Source of the DNA: Eonycteris spelaea | Lineage: Eukaryota; Chordata; Mammalia; Chiroptera; Pteropodidae | Length of the DNA stretch: 64,000 bases | NCBI GenBank assembly: GCA_003508835.1 | Contig: PUFA01000287.1 | Coordinates: 1,054,001 to 1,118,000 of the forward strand | Reading direction: 5' to 3' | Shown: piece by piece, positions 11,960-52,400 of the stretch | Layout: every line of letters starts with the position of its first letter | Numbering within the stretch: position 1 is the stretch's first letter | Position numbers and translations under genes: made by a program | The notes under the pieces: model-generated | Seen by the model: the letters and a program-made list of their open reading frames with translations, nothing else | The model's database searches: none | Told to the model about the DNA's origin: nothing

Positions 11960-13830
11960 TTTAGTGTGCCTTATAACTTTTTCCTGATAGCCAAACATGA
12001 TGTACGAGATAAAAGGAATTGCTGTAAATATGCATTTAGTAATGTGATGATAAAATTTGAGAGGAAGTGTTCTATAGTCTTATAATAATGTCTCAGTCTT
12101 CTTGTGAGGCTGTGTCTCTGAACCGTGAACTTCACAAGTACTTCTCAGTCTCCCTCCACCGCTACTACATGAAACAGGATGGCAATAGTAGGGGGAAGTT
12201 GAGTATTTCCTTTCCCCTGAGTCATCTAGGCTCTGGTTAACTAGTTTACTCTGAGGGTAGGCGTTGTTAAGAAGAGTACTCTGATATGTTTTAAAAAATG
12301 ATTCCCTTTCTCCTCCTCCTGCCTGAAGCACGAGATTTTTCTCTAATATTTATTTCATGAGAACCTGGTCAAGCTCATGGAAATAAAACTTACAAAACTG
12401 TGGGGACCACCTTATGGCTGGGTCCCCTGGAATTTTTAACTCTTAGAGTTGTCCACACTGAATCTCCAGCAATTCATCAATTACAGTTCAGGTTTCCTAC
12501 CCTAACAATCATTCCCATGGAGTTTGCTGCCCCAATAGGTTGTGATTCTGTATTTACCTGGCATTCTAATTTGGGGGCAGTAGTTTGCCCTGTGACCTTA
12601 CTTCTCTTATGGATCTAAGAAGAGTTGTTGATTTTTCAGTTTGTTCAGCTTTTTACTCATGAGAATGTAATGGCGATTTCTGACCTTACATGTGGAACTG
12701 GACTGATTATATCCTAGAAGCATTATTTTCCCTATGGGCAGGAAAATGATATTCCAACATTCCTCCTTCATTTATTCACTGGATTTTTTCTATAAAAATT
12801 TTTCTCTCCTCAATTATTTGTTTACTCTGACTTTCAGTTTGTGTAGAAACAGCAGGATGCTTTTTATTTTTTTAACCTTTATTCTATCAACTTCGGGTAA
12901 ATTTCTGTCCTAGCAATCTTCAGTGTGACCAGTGAGTTTTTAAAGCATTATTAAGAATTCATGCATTTTTAACATATTTGATGTGTTTCAATCCACTGCA
13001 GTCAAACATTTTTTTTCTCCTTGGTGCTCCAATTATCCCTTCTTTTGCCTGTAGGCGTTCTTTCATGGATACTATATCACTGCCTAAAGAAACAAACACA
13101 TACAAACACACACACATGCACACAAAAGCAAAGGATTCAGAATATACATGACTTCATCTTCTCTCCAAGACCCCATCTAGTTTCCTAGCTAATGAACATA
13201 TGTTACATCTGCTAACATTCCATTGGCCAAAGCAAGTCATATGGCAAAATGCAAAGTCACTAGATTGGGGAAGTATATTCTACTAAAACTGAAGCCATGA
13301 GAAGAGTGGGAATTTTATTTAAAAATTGTGAACTAAAAATACTATCTACCATACTGGGAGTAATAGTTGTTTTTACATGTCACCTTCACAGGGCTATAGT
13401 ACTTATTTATCTAATCAAACACTAATCTAGGTGTTGCTCTGAAGGTTTTTAGTAGATAGTTTTCATCTACAATTGGTTGACCTTAAGTGAAAGAGCTTAC
13501 TCTTGGTAATGTGGGTAGGACTTTTGCAATCTGGTGAAGGCTTTAAGAGCAAAAACTGACGTTTCTTAGAGAAGAAATTCTGTCTCAAGACTGCAGTATG
13601 AACTCCTGCCTGAGTTTTCATTCTACCAGCCTTCCCTACTGATTTCAGATTTGCTGCCTCCATAACTGCATAGGAATCCCTTAAAATTAAGGAATAACTC
13701 TAACCAGAGCAATTAGGCAAGGAAAAGAAATAAAAGGCATCCAAGTTGTAAGGCAGAAGTACAACTGTCTAAATTAAATGATGCCATTATCCTCTATATA
13801 GAAACCTAAAGTGTGTGCATGTGCATGCAT
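11960..13830. other. Intergenic, no gene seen
   Basis: Scattered A/T-rich sequence, possibly further L1M debris. The open frame at 12400-12618 and the one at 13463-13663 have no family resemblance or splice context. Confidence 0.4.
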
Positions 13831-13834
13831 ATGC

Positions 13835-13836
<2 letters not shown>

Positions 13837-13876
<40 letters not shown>
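13837..13876. repeat. (CA)n microsatellite
   Basis: About 20 uninterrupted CA units. Confidence 0.95.
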
Positions 13877-13877
<1 letters not shown>

Positions 13878-14004
13878 TAGGACCAATAAACAAATTTGGC
13901 AAATTTGCAGATTATGAGATCAAGTCAAAACCAGTTTTTTTTATACACCAATAATGAATAATTCCAAAATGGCAATTACATAACAATTTCATTTATAGTA
14001 GCAT

Positions 14005-14385
14005 TTGCTGTGAAATGAATTGTGTTCCCCCAAAATTCATATGTTGAAGCTCTGACCTCCAATGTGTTTGAAGATAGAGCCTATAAAGAGATAATTAAGG
14101 TTAGATGAGGTCATAAGGGTAAGATCCTCATCCAATAGGTTAGTATCCTTATAAGAAGAGACACCAGAGCTTACTCTCTCTCCCTCCCTCACTCTTCCCT
14201 CCCAACATGTGAGGACATAGTGAAAAGGCAGCTGTCTAAAAGCCAGGAGGAGAATTCTCACCATTAACTAAATCAATCAGGACCTTGATCTTGGACGTTC
14301 CAGGCTTCAGAACTGAGAGAGAAATTTCTGTTGTTTAAAGCACCCAATCTGTGATATTTTGTTATAGCAACTCGAGCAGACTAAG
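14005..14385. mobile_element. MaLR-type LTR
   Basis: Begins 'tgctgtgaaatgaattgtgttcccccaaaattcatatgttgaa' and ends 'tgatattttgttatagcaactcgagcagactaaga', with 'cttgatcttggacgttccaggctt' internally. This is a nearly complete LTR-length element of the group seen at 10946. Confidence 0.7.
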
Positions 14386-15056
14386 AACACTTTAAAATAA
14401 GAAAAAGAAATACATAGGAATAAATTTAACTGAGGAGATTAAAGACTTGTACATTGAAAACAAAAACAAAAACAAAAACAAAACATTGCTGAATGAAATT
14501 AAATACCTAAATAGAAAGACATCATGCTCATGGATTAGAGGACTTGATATTTTAAGATACCAATACTTGTCAAAGTGATCTACTGATTCAAAGCAATCCC
14601 TATCAAAATCTCAGTGGCCTTTTTAATTTTTTACAAATGGAAAAGCTGATTCTCAAATTCATATAAAATCATGAGGTGGCCTGTATAGCAAAACAATATT
14701 GGAAAAGAAGAATGAAACTAGAAGACTTATACTTCTTAATGTCAAAACTTACTACAAAGCTACAATAATCAAAACAGTATGGTACTGGCATAAGATAACC
14801 ATCTAGACCAACAGAATAAATAGTCTGGAAACAATTCCATACATTTATGGCTAACTTAAAGTTTAAACCATTCATTTAGATAAAGAAGTCTCTTCAACAA
14901 ATGGTTCTGGAACAAAATGTAAAAGAATGGAATAGAACACCTACCATACAACTTATATAGAAATTAACTAAAAATGGATCAATGGCTTAAATATAAGAGC
15001 TCTTAGAAAAAACATAGGGATAAACCTTTTAGAACCTAAACTAAAATAGAGTCATT

Positions 15057-15462
15057 TATGTTGGAGACAAAATGGAGCTGGCCAACAATCACATATTAAA
15101 GAAAAATGAAACTTAGCCTTATCTAAGTTTCAGGAATTCACAGAATTTTCTTCTCAGAAATCAGCACAGAATGTCAGATAATCCCCACATGCCAAGTCTG
15201 TTCATACCATCTTTGGACTTTCTTGTACTTTTGACTCATCTACCCTAATACAAATAAGGAAGAAGACCAGTAGGCAACCAATAAGCTGAAAAAGCTAAAT
15301 AACTTCCACACTTTCTACATAAAAACCCACTAGTCTGTGAACAACTTGAAACTCGTTGCTCCTGTAGTCTTGAAATTCCAGGCTTGCAGGTAGAAACCCT
15401 TGCAATAAACTCATCTTTCCACTTTGTTTTACTCGGTGTGTGGAGTTTGTTTTATGACAATC
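15057..15462 (+). mobile_element. Solo LTR inside L1
   Basis: Interrupts the L1 between its 'aaaaaacatagggataaac' and 'cttaagtatgacaccaaaagc' segments. It opens TGTTGGAGACAAAATGGAG, has a TATA-less promoter-like middle with 'ataaaaaccc', an AATAAACTC polyadenylation signal near 15404, and ends near TTTTATGACA. Target duplication is not clear. Confidence 0.65.
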
Positions 15463-15848
15463 CTTACGAATTTCAATTTGCCAATGGAATCTTAAGTATG
15501 ACACCAAAAGCAAAAGCCACAAGAGAAAAATAAATTAGATCATCAAAAATTTTAAAGTTTGTACATCAAAGGACATTAGCAAGAAAATGAAAAGGCAATC
15601 TAAAGAATAGGAAAAAATATTTACAAATCGTATATCTGATAAGGGTCTAGCCAAAATATGTAAAGAACTCATAACTTAACAAGAATACAAACAACCCAAT
15701 TTTAAAAAAGGGGCAAAGGACTTGAATAGACAGTTCTCCAAAGGAGATGTACAAATGACAAACAAGGACATGAAAAGATGCATTTAAAAAAATGCGAATC
15801 AAAACCACAATGAGATACCATTTCATACCTGCTAGGATGTCCATAATT

Positions 15849-15886
15849 ACACACACACACAGACACACACACACACACACACACAC
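15849..15886. repeat. (CA)n microsatellite
   Basis: CA repeat with one AGA interruption, inside the L1 remnant. Confidence 0.95.
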
Positions 15887-16030
15887 GTGTTGGGGAGGAT
15901 GTGGAGAAATTGGAACCACCATACATTCAAAATATCTTAGCTACTGTGGAAAACAGTTTATTGATTCACCAAATATTTATGCATAGAATTGCAATATGAC
16001 CCAGGAATTCCATTCCTAGGCATGTATTGA

Positions 16031-16504
16031 CCAAGACTCTCTTTCATTAAACTTTAGCCAGGTTTCCCGAAGCCCTAAAAGCTTTTACCTTAGCACATGC
16101 CTTGTGGGACCTGCATCAACCAGTTATAGGAAGAATCCTGCCAGGTCGCTTTAGAGAGAAACCTTACCTAGATATCTGATCATCCTTGATATCTGATCAA
16201 ATTCTTCATCCCCAAACCCTTGGAATCTGATCATCTGGTCACCCTGATCTGCTTTTAGTCAGAATTTTGCTAAGTAGGTTTAACTAGATTTCCCCCTTTC
16301 CTAAATGGTATTTCCATTCAGGAAACTTCCATCCACTGACCCCACTCTGTTCCTTGGCTATAAATCACCACTTACCAATGCTGTACTTGGAATTGAGCCC
16401 AATTCTATATTAAGGTCTCTCTTTCCCTACTGCAAGAGTTCCTAAATGATATAAAAACAGTTTTTACCACTTGAACTACTGTCAGGCTATGGTTTTCCTT
16501 TAAC
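16031..16504. mobile_element. Solo LTR inside L1, second insertion
   Basis: Interrupts the L1 after 'ccattcctaggcatgtat'. The insert starts TGACCAAG and ends TTTAACA. It is flanked by GTAT on the left and GTAC on the right, compatible with a four-base duplication (ERV1-like) carrying one mutation. A 'ctataaatcacc' TATA-like motif is near 16360. Confidence 0.65.
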
Positions 16505-17271
16505 AGTACATACCTCAAATAATTAAAAACAGAGACTCAGATACATCCACAGAAATATTCACAGCAGCACTATTCACAACAGCCCAAAGGTGGAACAAAC
16601 CCAATGTTCATCAACGTATGGATAGATAAAATCATGGAACATACATATAATGGACAAGAATATTAGCTATAAAAAGGAATGAAGTACTGACACTCGCCAC
16701 AAAGTGGATGAACCTGGAAAACATTATATATAAATGCACATTGTGAATGTACTAAACTCTACTGAACTGTACACTTCAAAATGGTTCATTTTATGTTCTG
16801 TGAATTTCACCTCAGTAACATTCTTTATGACCCAACAAAGTTGTTTAAAGGTGTAGAATTAAGGACTGTGCAATGTGTACTGGTTATTCAATTTCTGAAT
16901 TTTAAAAGCTCTTCAGTGAGGTTTTATTGTATGTGTTTTCAACGTTAAATTCATTGGTACTTGATATACTATCAAAGGGTGCACGGCTTGGTAGAGTAAA
17001 TATAGGAACGTCATTCTCTTTCCATTTGGATGGCTGGGCAACAAAGAAAGCTAGTTGCAAGTTTCTTTCACTCTACAATAACTAACAGGGTGCCCGAATT
17101 CTCCAGTAACTGCCACATCCTACCTTCGCAAGTTAAGGACCTGGAGGCCGGAAAGAGGAAGAAAAGTGCAAGACCGTTACACCCGCTGCGGGGCCTGAGT
17201 CCCGAGAAAACCCGTAAAACACACCCCAGCTGCACGGCCCTCCCAGCTCCACCACTTCCGCCCGTACCCAC

Positions 17272-17343
17272 CCGCTCGCCCCGCCCAACGCGCAGACGGA
17301 AGTGCGGCCGCTCGCCCCGCCCAACGCGTAGACGGAAGTGCGG
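17272..17343. repeat. 36-bp tandem duplication of promoter module
   Basis: 17272-17307 and 17308-17343 are the same 36-base unit with a single C/T difference at unit position 22. Each unit carries one GC box and one ETS-type cggaagtg site. Confidence 0.95.
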
Positions 17344-17354
17344 CGGCCTTAACA

Positions 17355-17492
17355 GGGTCTGTTGCTGGTGAGGGGCTGTGCGGAGCGAGCAGCAGGCGGG
17401 CGAGCAGCTGGCTGCGCAGAACGGAGTTCGCACGTTGCGTTCTGGCCGAGCCTGCGGCGCCAGGAGCCCCGGCGTGGCGGCTGCCCGCACAG
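17355..17492 (+). other. SUPT20H: Probable SUPT20H non-coding exon 1
   Basis: Inferred 5' untranslated exon just downstream of the ETS/GC-box modules. A plausible donor (CACAG, then gtgggc) follows 17492. The first acceptor downstream is the one ending at 19560. The transcription start is not visible from sequence, and alternative donors in the island are possible. Confidence 0.4.
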
Positions 17493-18974
17493 GTGGGCGG
17501 TGGCGGCGGGTGGGAACGGCTTGCCGGCGGCAGGCGGGGCCGGCGCGCGAGAGCCCGGACGGGGTCAAAGGGCAGCGAGCAACTTCCCGAGTGGCCTTTC
17601 GCCGTCTTCTGGATCCGCGGGAAGGAGACGCTGTCCCCAGAGACCGAGGCCCGGCCGAGCCAGCTGCCGTCCCGCGGTCACCTACGTTGCCTCTCACCGT
17701 GCTGCCAAGCCAGGCTTTTCATTTTAGTTTTGACTTTTACGTTCCAGTTACAGGTATTTCCGAAAACGCGCAAGAATTTCGCGTAACGCTTCTTTATGGG
17801 GAGGGTGTCCATATTGAATAGAAGCGGCTCGCTCCGCTGTTGGCGGCGTTTTGCAGGAAAACCCAAGTTGTTAACGAAAGTTCTAGCAGTTGGAAGAAAC
17901 TCAGGTCGGCCTGAGAAGTAAATGGAATCGGTTGCGACATTAGAATTGGGTTAATTACTGGTCCTCGCCACCGTTACTGGGAGTTCCGAAATGAACGGCG
18001 AATAGCTGCTGCTGGAAGCCGTCTCCTGTAACCACTGCATGCCGAGGGGGCGGCATTTCCCCCGGTACGTTGAAGTCCCTCGGAGGACTCGAAATAAAAA
18101 GTGGCTAGCCAGGCTTTCGGAGTTAAATCAAGTACAGTGTACGGTGGTTGATGACTATGATGTGAAGTTAGATGAAAGTTAAAATTTGTATTAGTCTGAG
18201 CGAAATCAGGTTTTTATTTTAAATGCTTTGCTTTTAAAAATCTAAAAACAGGTGCTGGATTAAGCAGTCTGAAAGTTTTAAGATTTAGTGGTAAGAATCT
18301 AAGATTTTTTATAGAGATCTGAATTCTAGTTCACTAGTGTATCGGAAAATTCACTGGTTCTGAGTGTCTTATTCTGTAAAGCACCAATGATTACAGTGGT
18401 TACTACAATGGGTTTTTCACAGGCTTCTAGTGTATTCTGTATACAAAATGTTTTGTTTGTAAGTGGTTACGTAGTAATTGTTTTTTATCTGTTGTACTTA
18501 AGTAATTTAAGATCAGTAACTTCCTTTTCCTCATTCTCCCTTCAATTTAGTGACAAGAGATGTAACTTTAAAGCCATCAATCACATTTTGCTTGTATGTA
18601 GTGTATCTTCATTTTTAGAGTCACGTGTTAGAAAATTTTCACTTTGAATTTGCATATTAAATACCATATAAGCTCTTCAAGGGTAGGATTAATGTCTTAA
18701 TCATTTTCAATGATTATTCCTGGTTTGGGTCTTTTATTCCTCCTTCCCTCCCACCCCCCACACTCTTTTGAAATTTAAACTGACAAAACTAAGCTTTGGG
18801 TTCACTAAGAGCAAACCAAAACAATTTTACATGGAAAATACTATTTTCTGTCACTTGAAGATGTGCTTTTAGCCCAGCTGGTTACAGGGTTTAGCAAAGG
18901 AATTTGATTAAGAATAAACTTTATTTAGCATCCCTTTCAGCAAGCCTACATCATTTCTGGGAGGCAGAGAGACA

Positions 18975-19145
18975 GCATGGACTTTAAGCACTGGCAGCGC
19001 CGTTGAATCACTTAGGGAGTTCCAAAAATGCTGACCCTTGAGCCCTACTCCAGACCAGTTCATCAGAAACATTGCAGGCTGGGCCATAAGTATTCTGCTT
19101 TTTAAAGCTCCCAAGGCATGCAGCCAGGATGAGAACCAGTGTGTT
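18975..19145 (-). mobile_element. MER5A-type hAT fragment in intron 1
   Basis: The minus strand carries the 'gagaaccagt/tctcatcctggc...gaatcaccta' style ends and 'gggccc/tagggctc...cagac' interior of MER5A. The rest of the 2-kb intron shows nothing else recognisable. Confidence 0.5.
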
Positions 19146-19560
19146 AGAGAAATGAGGTTCTTCAGGAGTGCATTCGATTTCTTCGAGGAAGGGAAAGGAT
19201 AGAGGGACTGGAGCTGCATCTCTAAAATGTAGTCTGAGGCATTTCGGGGAATATCATTAGAGGACTTTTATCAGCAGGTATAATGAAATGTTTCATTTGT
19301 AAAGTGAACTGTATGATGACCAAGGCCAGTGGGCAGGCTGTTAAAATAATCCAGAGGAACAATGAGAGCATCAACAGTAATGCTAGAGAAAAGAAATGAA
19401 AACATTTGTTTTTTTCTCTTGGATGTTAAATATTTTTGAAGAAACTAATTATTAAAAATGTTAGAAATATACATACCTCAAATAATTTTCCTTGTTAATT
19501 ACTAAATAATCTAATTTGATGGCTTTATGTTAATATGGGGGTTTGTTTTTGCTTTTACAG

Positions 19561-19644
19561 TGCTATAAAATTGATACTAAAGACATGGTTTTCACCCTAC
19601 TTCAACGCATTTAAGTTTTCTTTTTGGACCCTTTTAATGCCACA

Positions 19645-19647
<3 letters not shown>
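19561..19647 (+). other. SUPT20H: SUPT20H exon 2 (5' UTR plus start codon)
   Basis: Acceptor tgcttttacag ends at 19560; donor gtaagc begins at 19648. The exon is untranslated except for its last three bases, the ATG at 19645-19647 (context cacaATG, A at -3). The start codon is thus flush with the exon end and the second codon comes from the exon at 21559. Confidence 0.85.
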
Positions 19648-49071
<29,424 letters not shown>

Positions 49072-49351
49072 AGTCTTGCATTTTTTTTTTTTAAACATGA
49101 GCATCGAATCAAAAGGTTGAGTTTATACTTCATTGTTTTTTTAAATGTGTATTTTACATTGCTAGATGTACAAAGTATACAGAAGCACAACCCTCTGATT
49201 TTGAAAACAGGGAAATGGTTTAATGAACCATTAGGGTTTGTTTGCTTAGGGTACTGCTTTTTCAAAATGGTTTCTTTCACTGTACATAACATATAGAAGT
49301 GGCCTAAGAAATACTAGTATGAAACATCTTTCAGAAGAATGTAGTTTGATA

Positions 49352-49357
49352 TTTATT
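49352..49357 (-). terminator. EXOSC8: EXOSC8 polyadenylation signal
   Basis: AATAAA on the minus strand, 72 bases past the EXOSC8 stop codon, the only canonical hexamer there. Cleavage is expected near 49335, inside the SUPT20H 3' UTR. Confidence 0.7.
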
Positions 49358-49388
49358 TAGTGTAAAAGGTTTGTGCACAGCGTTAACA

Positions 49389-49440
49389 AATACAGTTTTT
49401 ACAAATGTTTTGAAAATGTGCTGGTTGTTTATTTGGGTTT
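49389..49440 (+). terminator. SUPT20H: SUPT20H candidate poly(A) site
   Basis: No AATAAA lies between the SUPT20H stop (49071) and the EXOSC8 coding end. A variant hexamer AATACA at 49389-49394 followed by a GT-rich stretch (tgtgctggttgttt) is the best candidate. If used, the two transcripts overlap tail to tail. Confidence 0.4.
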
Positions 49441-52400
49441 CATACTCTTAATTACTTCATCCATCAGTTTTTTTACTTCTTTGTGTCTTGTCACTGCTCG
49501 GCTCATACAGTCCTGAAGTTTACCTCCAGTTAGCCCACTTCCACCTGAAAAATTATTGTGCCAACACTTAATACCTGTTATTTTACTTTATAACGATTAA
49601 CATCATATCAAACAAAATTCAGTAAAACAGAGGTATGGTCTCAAGGTTTGCAAGTTATGTTTTAACAAGACCTCCAAGTGATTCCAACGTATGCTCTAAG
49701 TTTAAGAACCTGTGTTAAACAGTATAAAAAATTTGTTTAAGAACCTGTGTTAAAAGTTTAAGAACCTGTGTTAAACAGTATAAAAAAAAACAAACTATCC
49801 TCTAAACTTGCATTAGGTAAACAGTAAAACATCCCATGTTCCATTGGCCCTTCCTATCGTAATATAAAGAAGTTCACGCTGAATTTTCATCTACATATTT
49901 AGGACTGAAACAGAAGTAACATGCCTGGTTTGTGAAGACAACATAGCTTGCTTTCCTCATCCATCACCACGGTTAGGGTTCCAGTTGCCAGATGTTCCTC
50001 CTCTGCAGTAGGGTCAACTATGAGCAAAGTGCTATTTAAAAAGTTTTTAAGTGTAAGTTATCCATTAAATTTTATTTTAGAATAGTAAATATGCAGTTTT
50101 TAAAATACTTGATTAACTTACTCATCAAACACCGCAAAGGAAGTTGCAACTGGATGAGTTCTAATGTTCAAATATCTTTTCTTCTTTAAATTAACTTCTG
50201 CTAAAGCGCTTTCTTCATTTATAGTAACTTCAGGCAACTGTACTATAAAAAAGGTAAATATGCTAAGTCAGTCTCTAGTTTAAGTAACAGATGTGGCTTT
50301 CTATGCTTCCTTAATTCACTTTTACCTGTTTAAGTTGTCCAGAAGTATTCTTTTTAAAAAATTATCTTAAAACAAGGTACATATAGCATATATAAATGTT
50401 ATTCTTTAATTTAGAAACACTAGATTGATAGCTAAATTTGGAAGTTTAACAAAACAGACAACATTCTGACACATAAGTAGGAATACTGCCTTTTATTAAG
50501 GTTGCTTACCATTTTTTAAAGCTGCTAACAAAGCAAACGTACAGGCATCCAAAATATTTCCGTCATAGTCGAGGCAAATGAGATCGCAGTACAGTACCCA
50601 AGCAAGCTAAAATAAAGTTTACACAAAGTGTAAAAGAAACCTTCTGGTGAGTAGAACATAATATTTGTGTCAACTTACCACTTACCACAGAACCCGTAGA
50701 CAAGCAAGATAACCTTTAAGGCTCAAAAATTTAACCCAAACCAAAAAAATCCCTTTTACCTTTATGAGGTTTGGTGAAAGCTGGCTTTTGATTACCAAGC
50801 TGACAAGTGACATACATTTCCATTCCTATTGCCAAGTTAGCAGATCAGAATACTTTTGCAAGTCCCAAAAGAAAATCAAAATGTACCTTCCCAAGGAAAC
50901 CTTAATACATGAAGTGTTTTAGCATGCTAATCAATATATAATCAAATAAGAAAAGCCTCTAGGTTCTTCTAGTCAACTTAGTTCTAAGTTTCCAAACAGA
51001 CGTGGAAATTTACAGTGTAGATTCATTCAGCTAAACACATTAGCTGATCAGATATCAACCAATAACTGCTATAAGATAAAATAAAAAATGAATGTTGTAG
51101 AAGGCAATTAGTCAAAATTGGTTGCTTTTTGATGAACTACGTAGTTACAGGATAAGACGTTTTTCTGAGTTCCATCTAAAAACAACACATCCATGTTTAC
51201 GGCCTCTGGTTCATTTTAATTTCCCTGTTCACTTCTAACCACAAAAAAACCCCACTTCATAACTAATAAAAGCTCATACATAGCTGCTTTATTCCTCTCA
51301 CCTTTCCTGGAGAAATGCATAAGTCCTCTTTCTGAATTATCTGTGAACTTGATTTAAAGACAAAAAGCACAGTAAATGAAAGGTCAAAACTATCCAAAAA
51401 TGAATTGACAGTCATAGTTTAAAATGACAGCTATCTTACTTTTCAATGACATCTGCAATGAACTGGCTAGCCACTTGGGCCTCTTCTCCAGGGGGTCCAG
51501 AACGAAATCTCGATGAACACAGAGGTGGTAGATCCACATTAGGAACTGAAAGAAACACTCTGCAGCTATAAAATCAACTTCACTTCTGGTTTATGGAAGT
51601 GTTAAAGTTATTAAATTGATCTACTGAAAGGCAAATGTAGCCAGAGACAGATTTTTCCAAGTGGAAAGAATTGTAACATCAATTTTATTTTTGGTCTTTA
51701 TAACTTTTAGTCTTAGATAAAATTTTACTCTTCCAACTTTTCTCCCACATAAATACCAAAAAGAACAAAAAGCATTTACTTAAGGCTTAATTCTTCACAA
51801 CTTCTAGATTTTTTTTTTCCAAATACCTCAACCTATAATAAGATAGCCCCTCTATCATACTCAGTTTTGCATTTTTAAAATGTTGGTTCCTACTATAGGG
51901 AACAGGTGGTCCAAGTCAAGAAAAAATGGTCTAATTGAATCTTTATGGGAACAGAAAAGTCTGCAATTAACAGCCCTTTGTCTAAGATTCTATTTTCTTG
52001 GTTGATGACGTATAAGCAAAAATTGATCAAACGAGTTTGAAAATTTTACAAAGTTCTCTATTTCACTATTATGCTATCTAACATATAACATACACAGAAG
52101 ACATCAGGAATGTCTGCTTCATTCCTGTATATATTTCTGATTCTTAATTTCTTAAACTCAGCCACTAGGACTTAACTACAATATTGGCATTAAATGTGTG
52201 TAAGTATATTAAAATTACAAAACCATTTAGCTTACCAACATATCCTTTATCAAGGGCATCTGTTGGTGGTGCTGCAAATTCCTATCGAAGCAAACAAATG
52301 TTTCCTATGAAAGAAGCTACTAAAAAATTATAAAGACACACCTTAGTAGTCATTAATGAAAGGTTCTACCAAAGACCTTATTATCTAGTTAACTATAATA

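Larger units (their letters stand above)
14390..16830 (+). mobile_element. Old L1 3' half, split by two LTR insertions
   Basis: Pieces at about 14400-15050, 15461-16030 and 16506-16830 follow L1 ORF2 order. They carry a 'caaaacagtatggtactggcataa' region, the 'aatcaaaaccacaatgagatacc' region, the 'ggtggaacaaacccaatgttcatcaac' region, and the 3' end 'actgaactgtacacttcaaaatggtt'. No long frame remains. It also contains a CA microsatellite at 15849-15886. Confidence 0.85.
17130..17700. promoter_or_regulatory. SUPT20H: SUPT20H CpG-island promoter
   Basis: Dense CpG, GC-rich stretch in an otherwise AT-rich neighbourhood, immediately upstream of the SUPT20H transcription unit. It has no TATA box. 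It contains GC boxes (ccccgccc at about 17278 and 17314) and ETS-type cggaagtg sites at about 17297 and 17333, plus a reverse one (cacttccg) near 17252. The long antisense frame at 17068-17697 reflects base composition, not a gene. Confidence 0.85.

Noticed and set aside
11789..12085. Open frames rich in His/Thr/Tyr/Ile on both strands
   Set aside because: Translation of a CA/TA microsatellite.
1..17000. CSNK1A1L or another coding neighbour of SUPT20H
   Set aside because: No kinase-like frame or other conserved exon was seen. The region is repeats and unique intergenic DNA.
17068..17697. 209-residue antisense open frame in the CpG island
   Set aside because: Arg/Pro/Gly/Ala composition is a GC artefact over the SUPT20H promoter. 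Several overlapping frames on both strands look the same.
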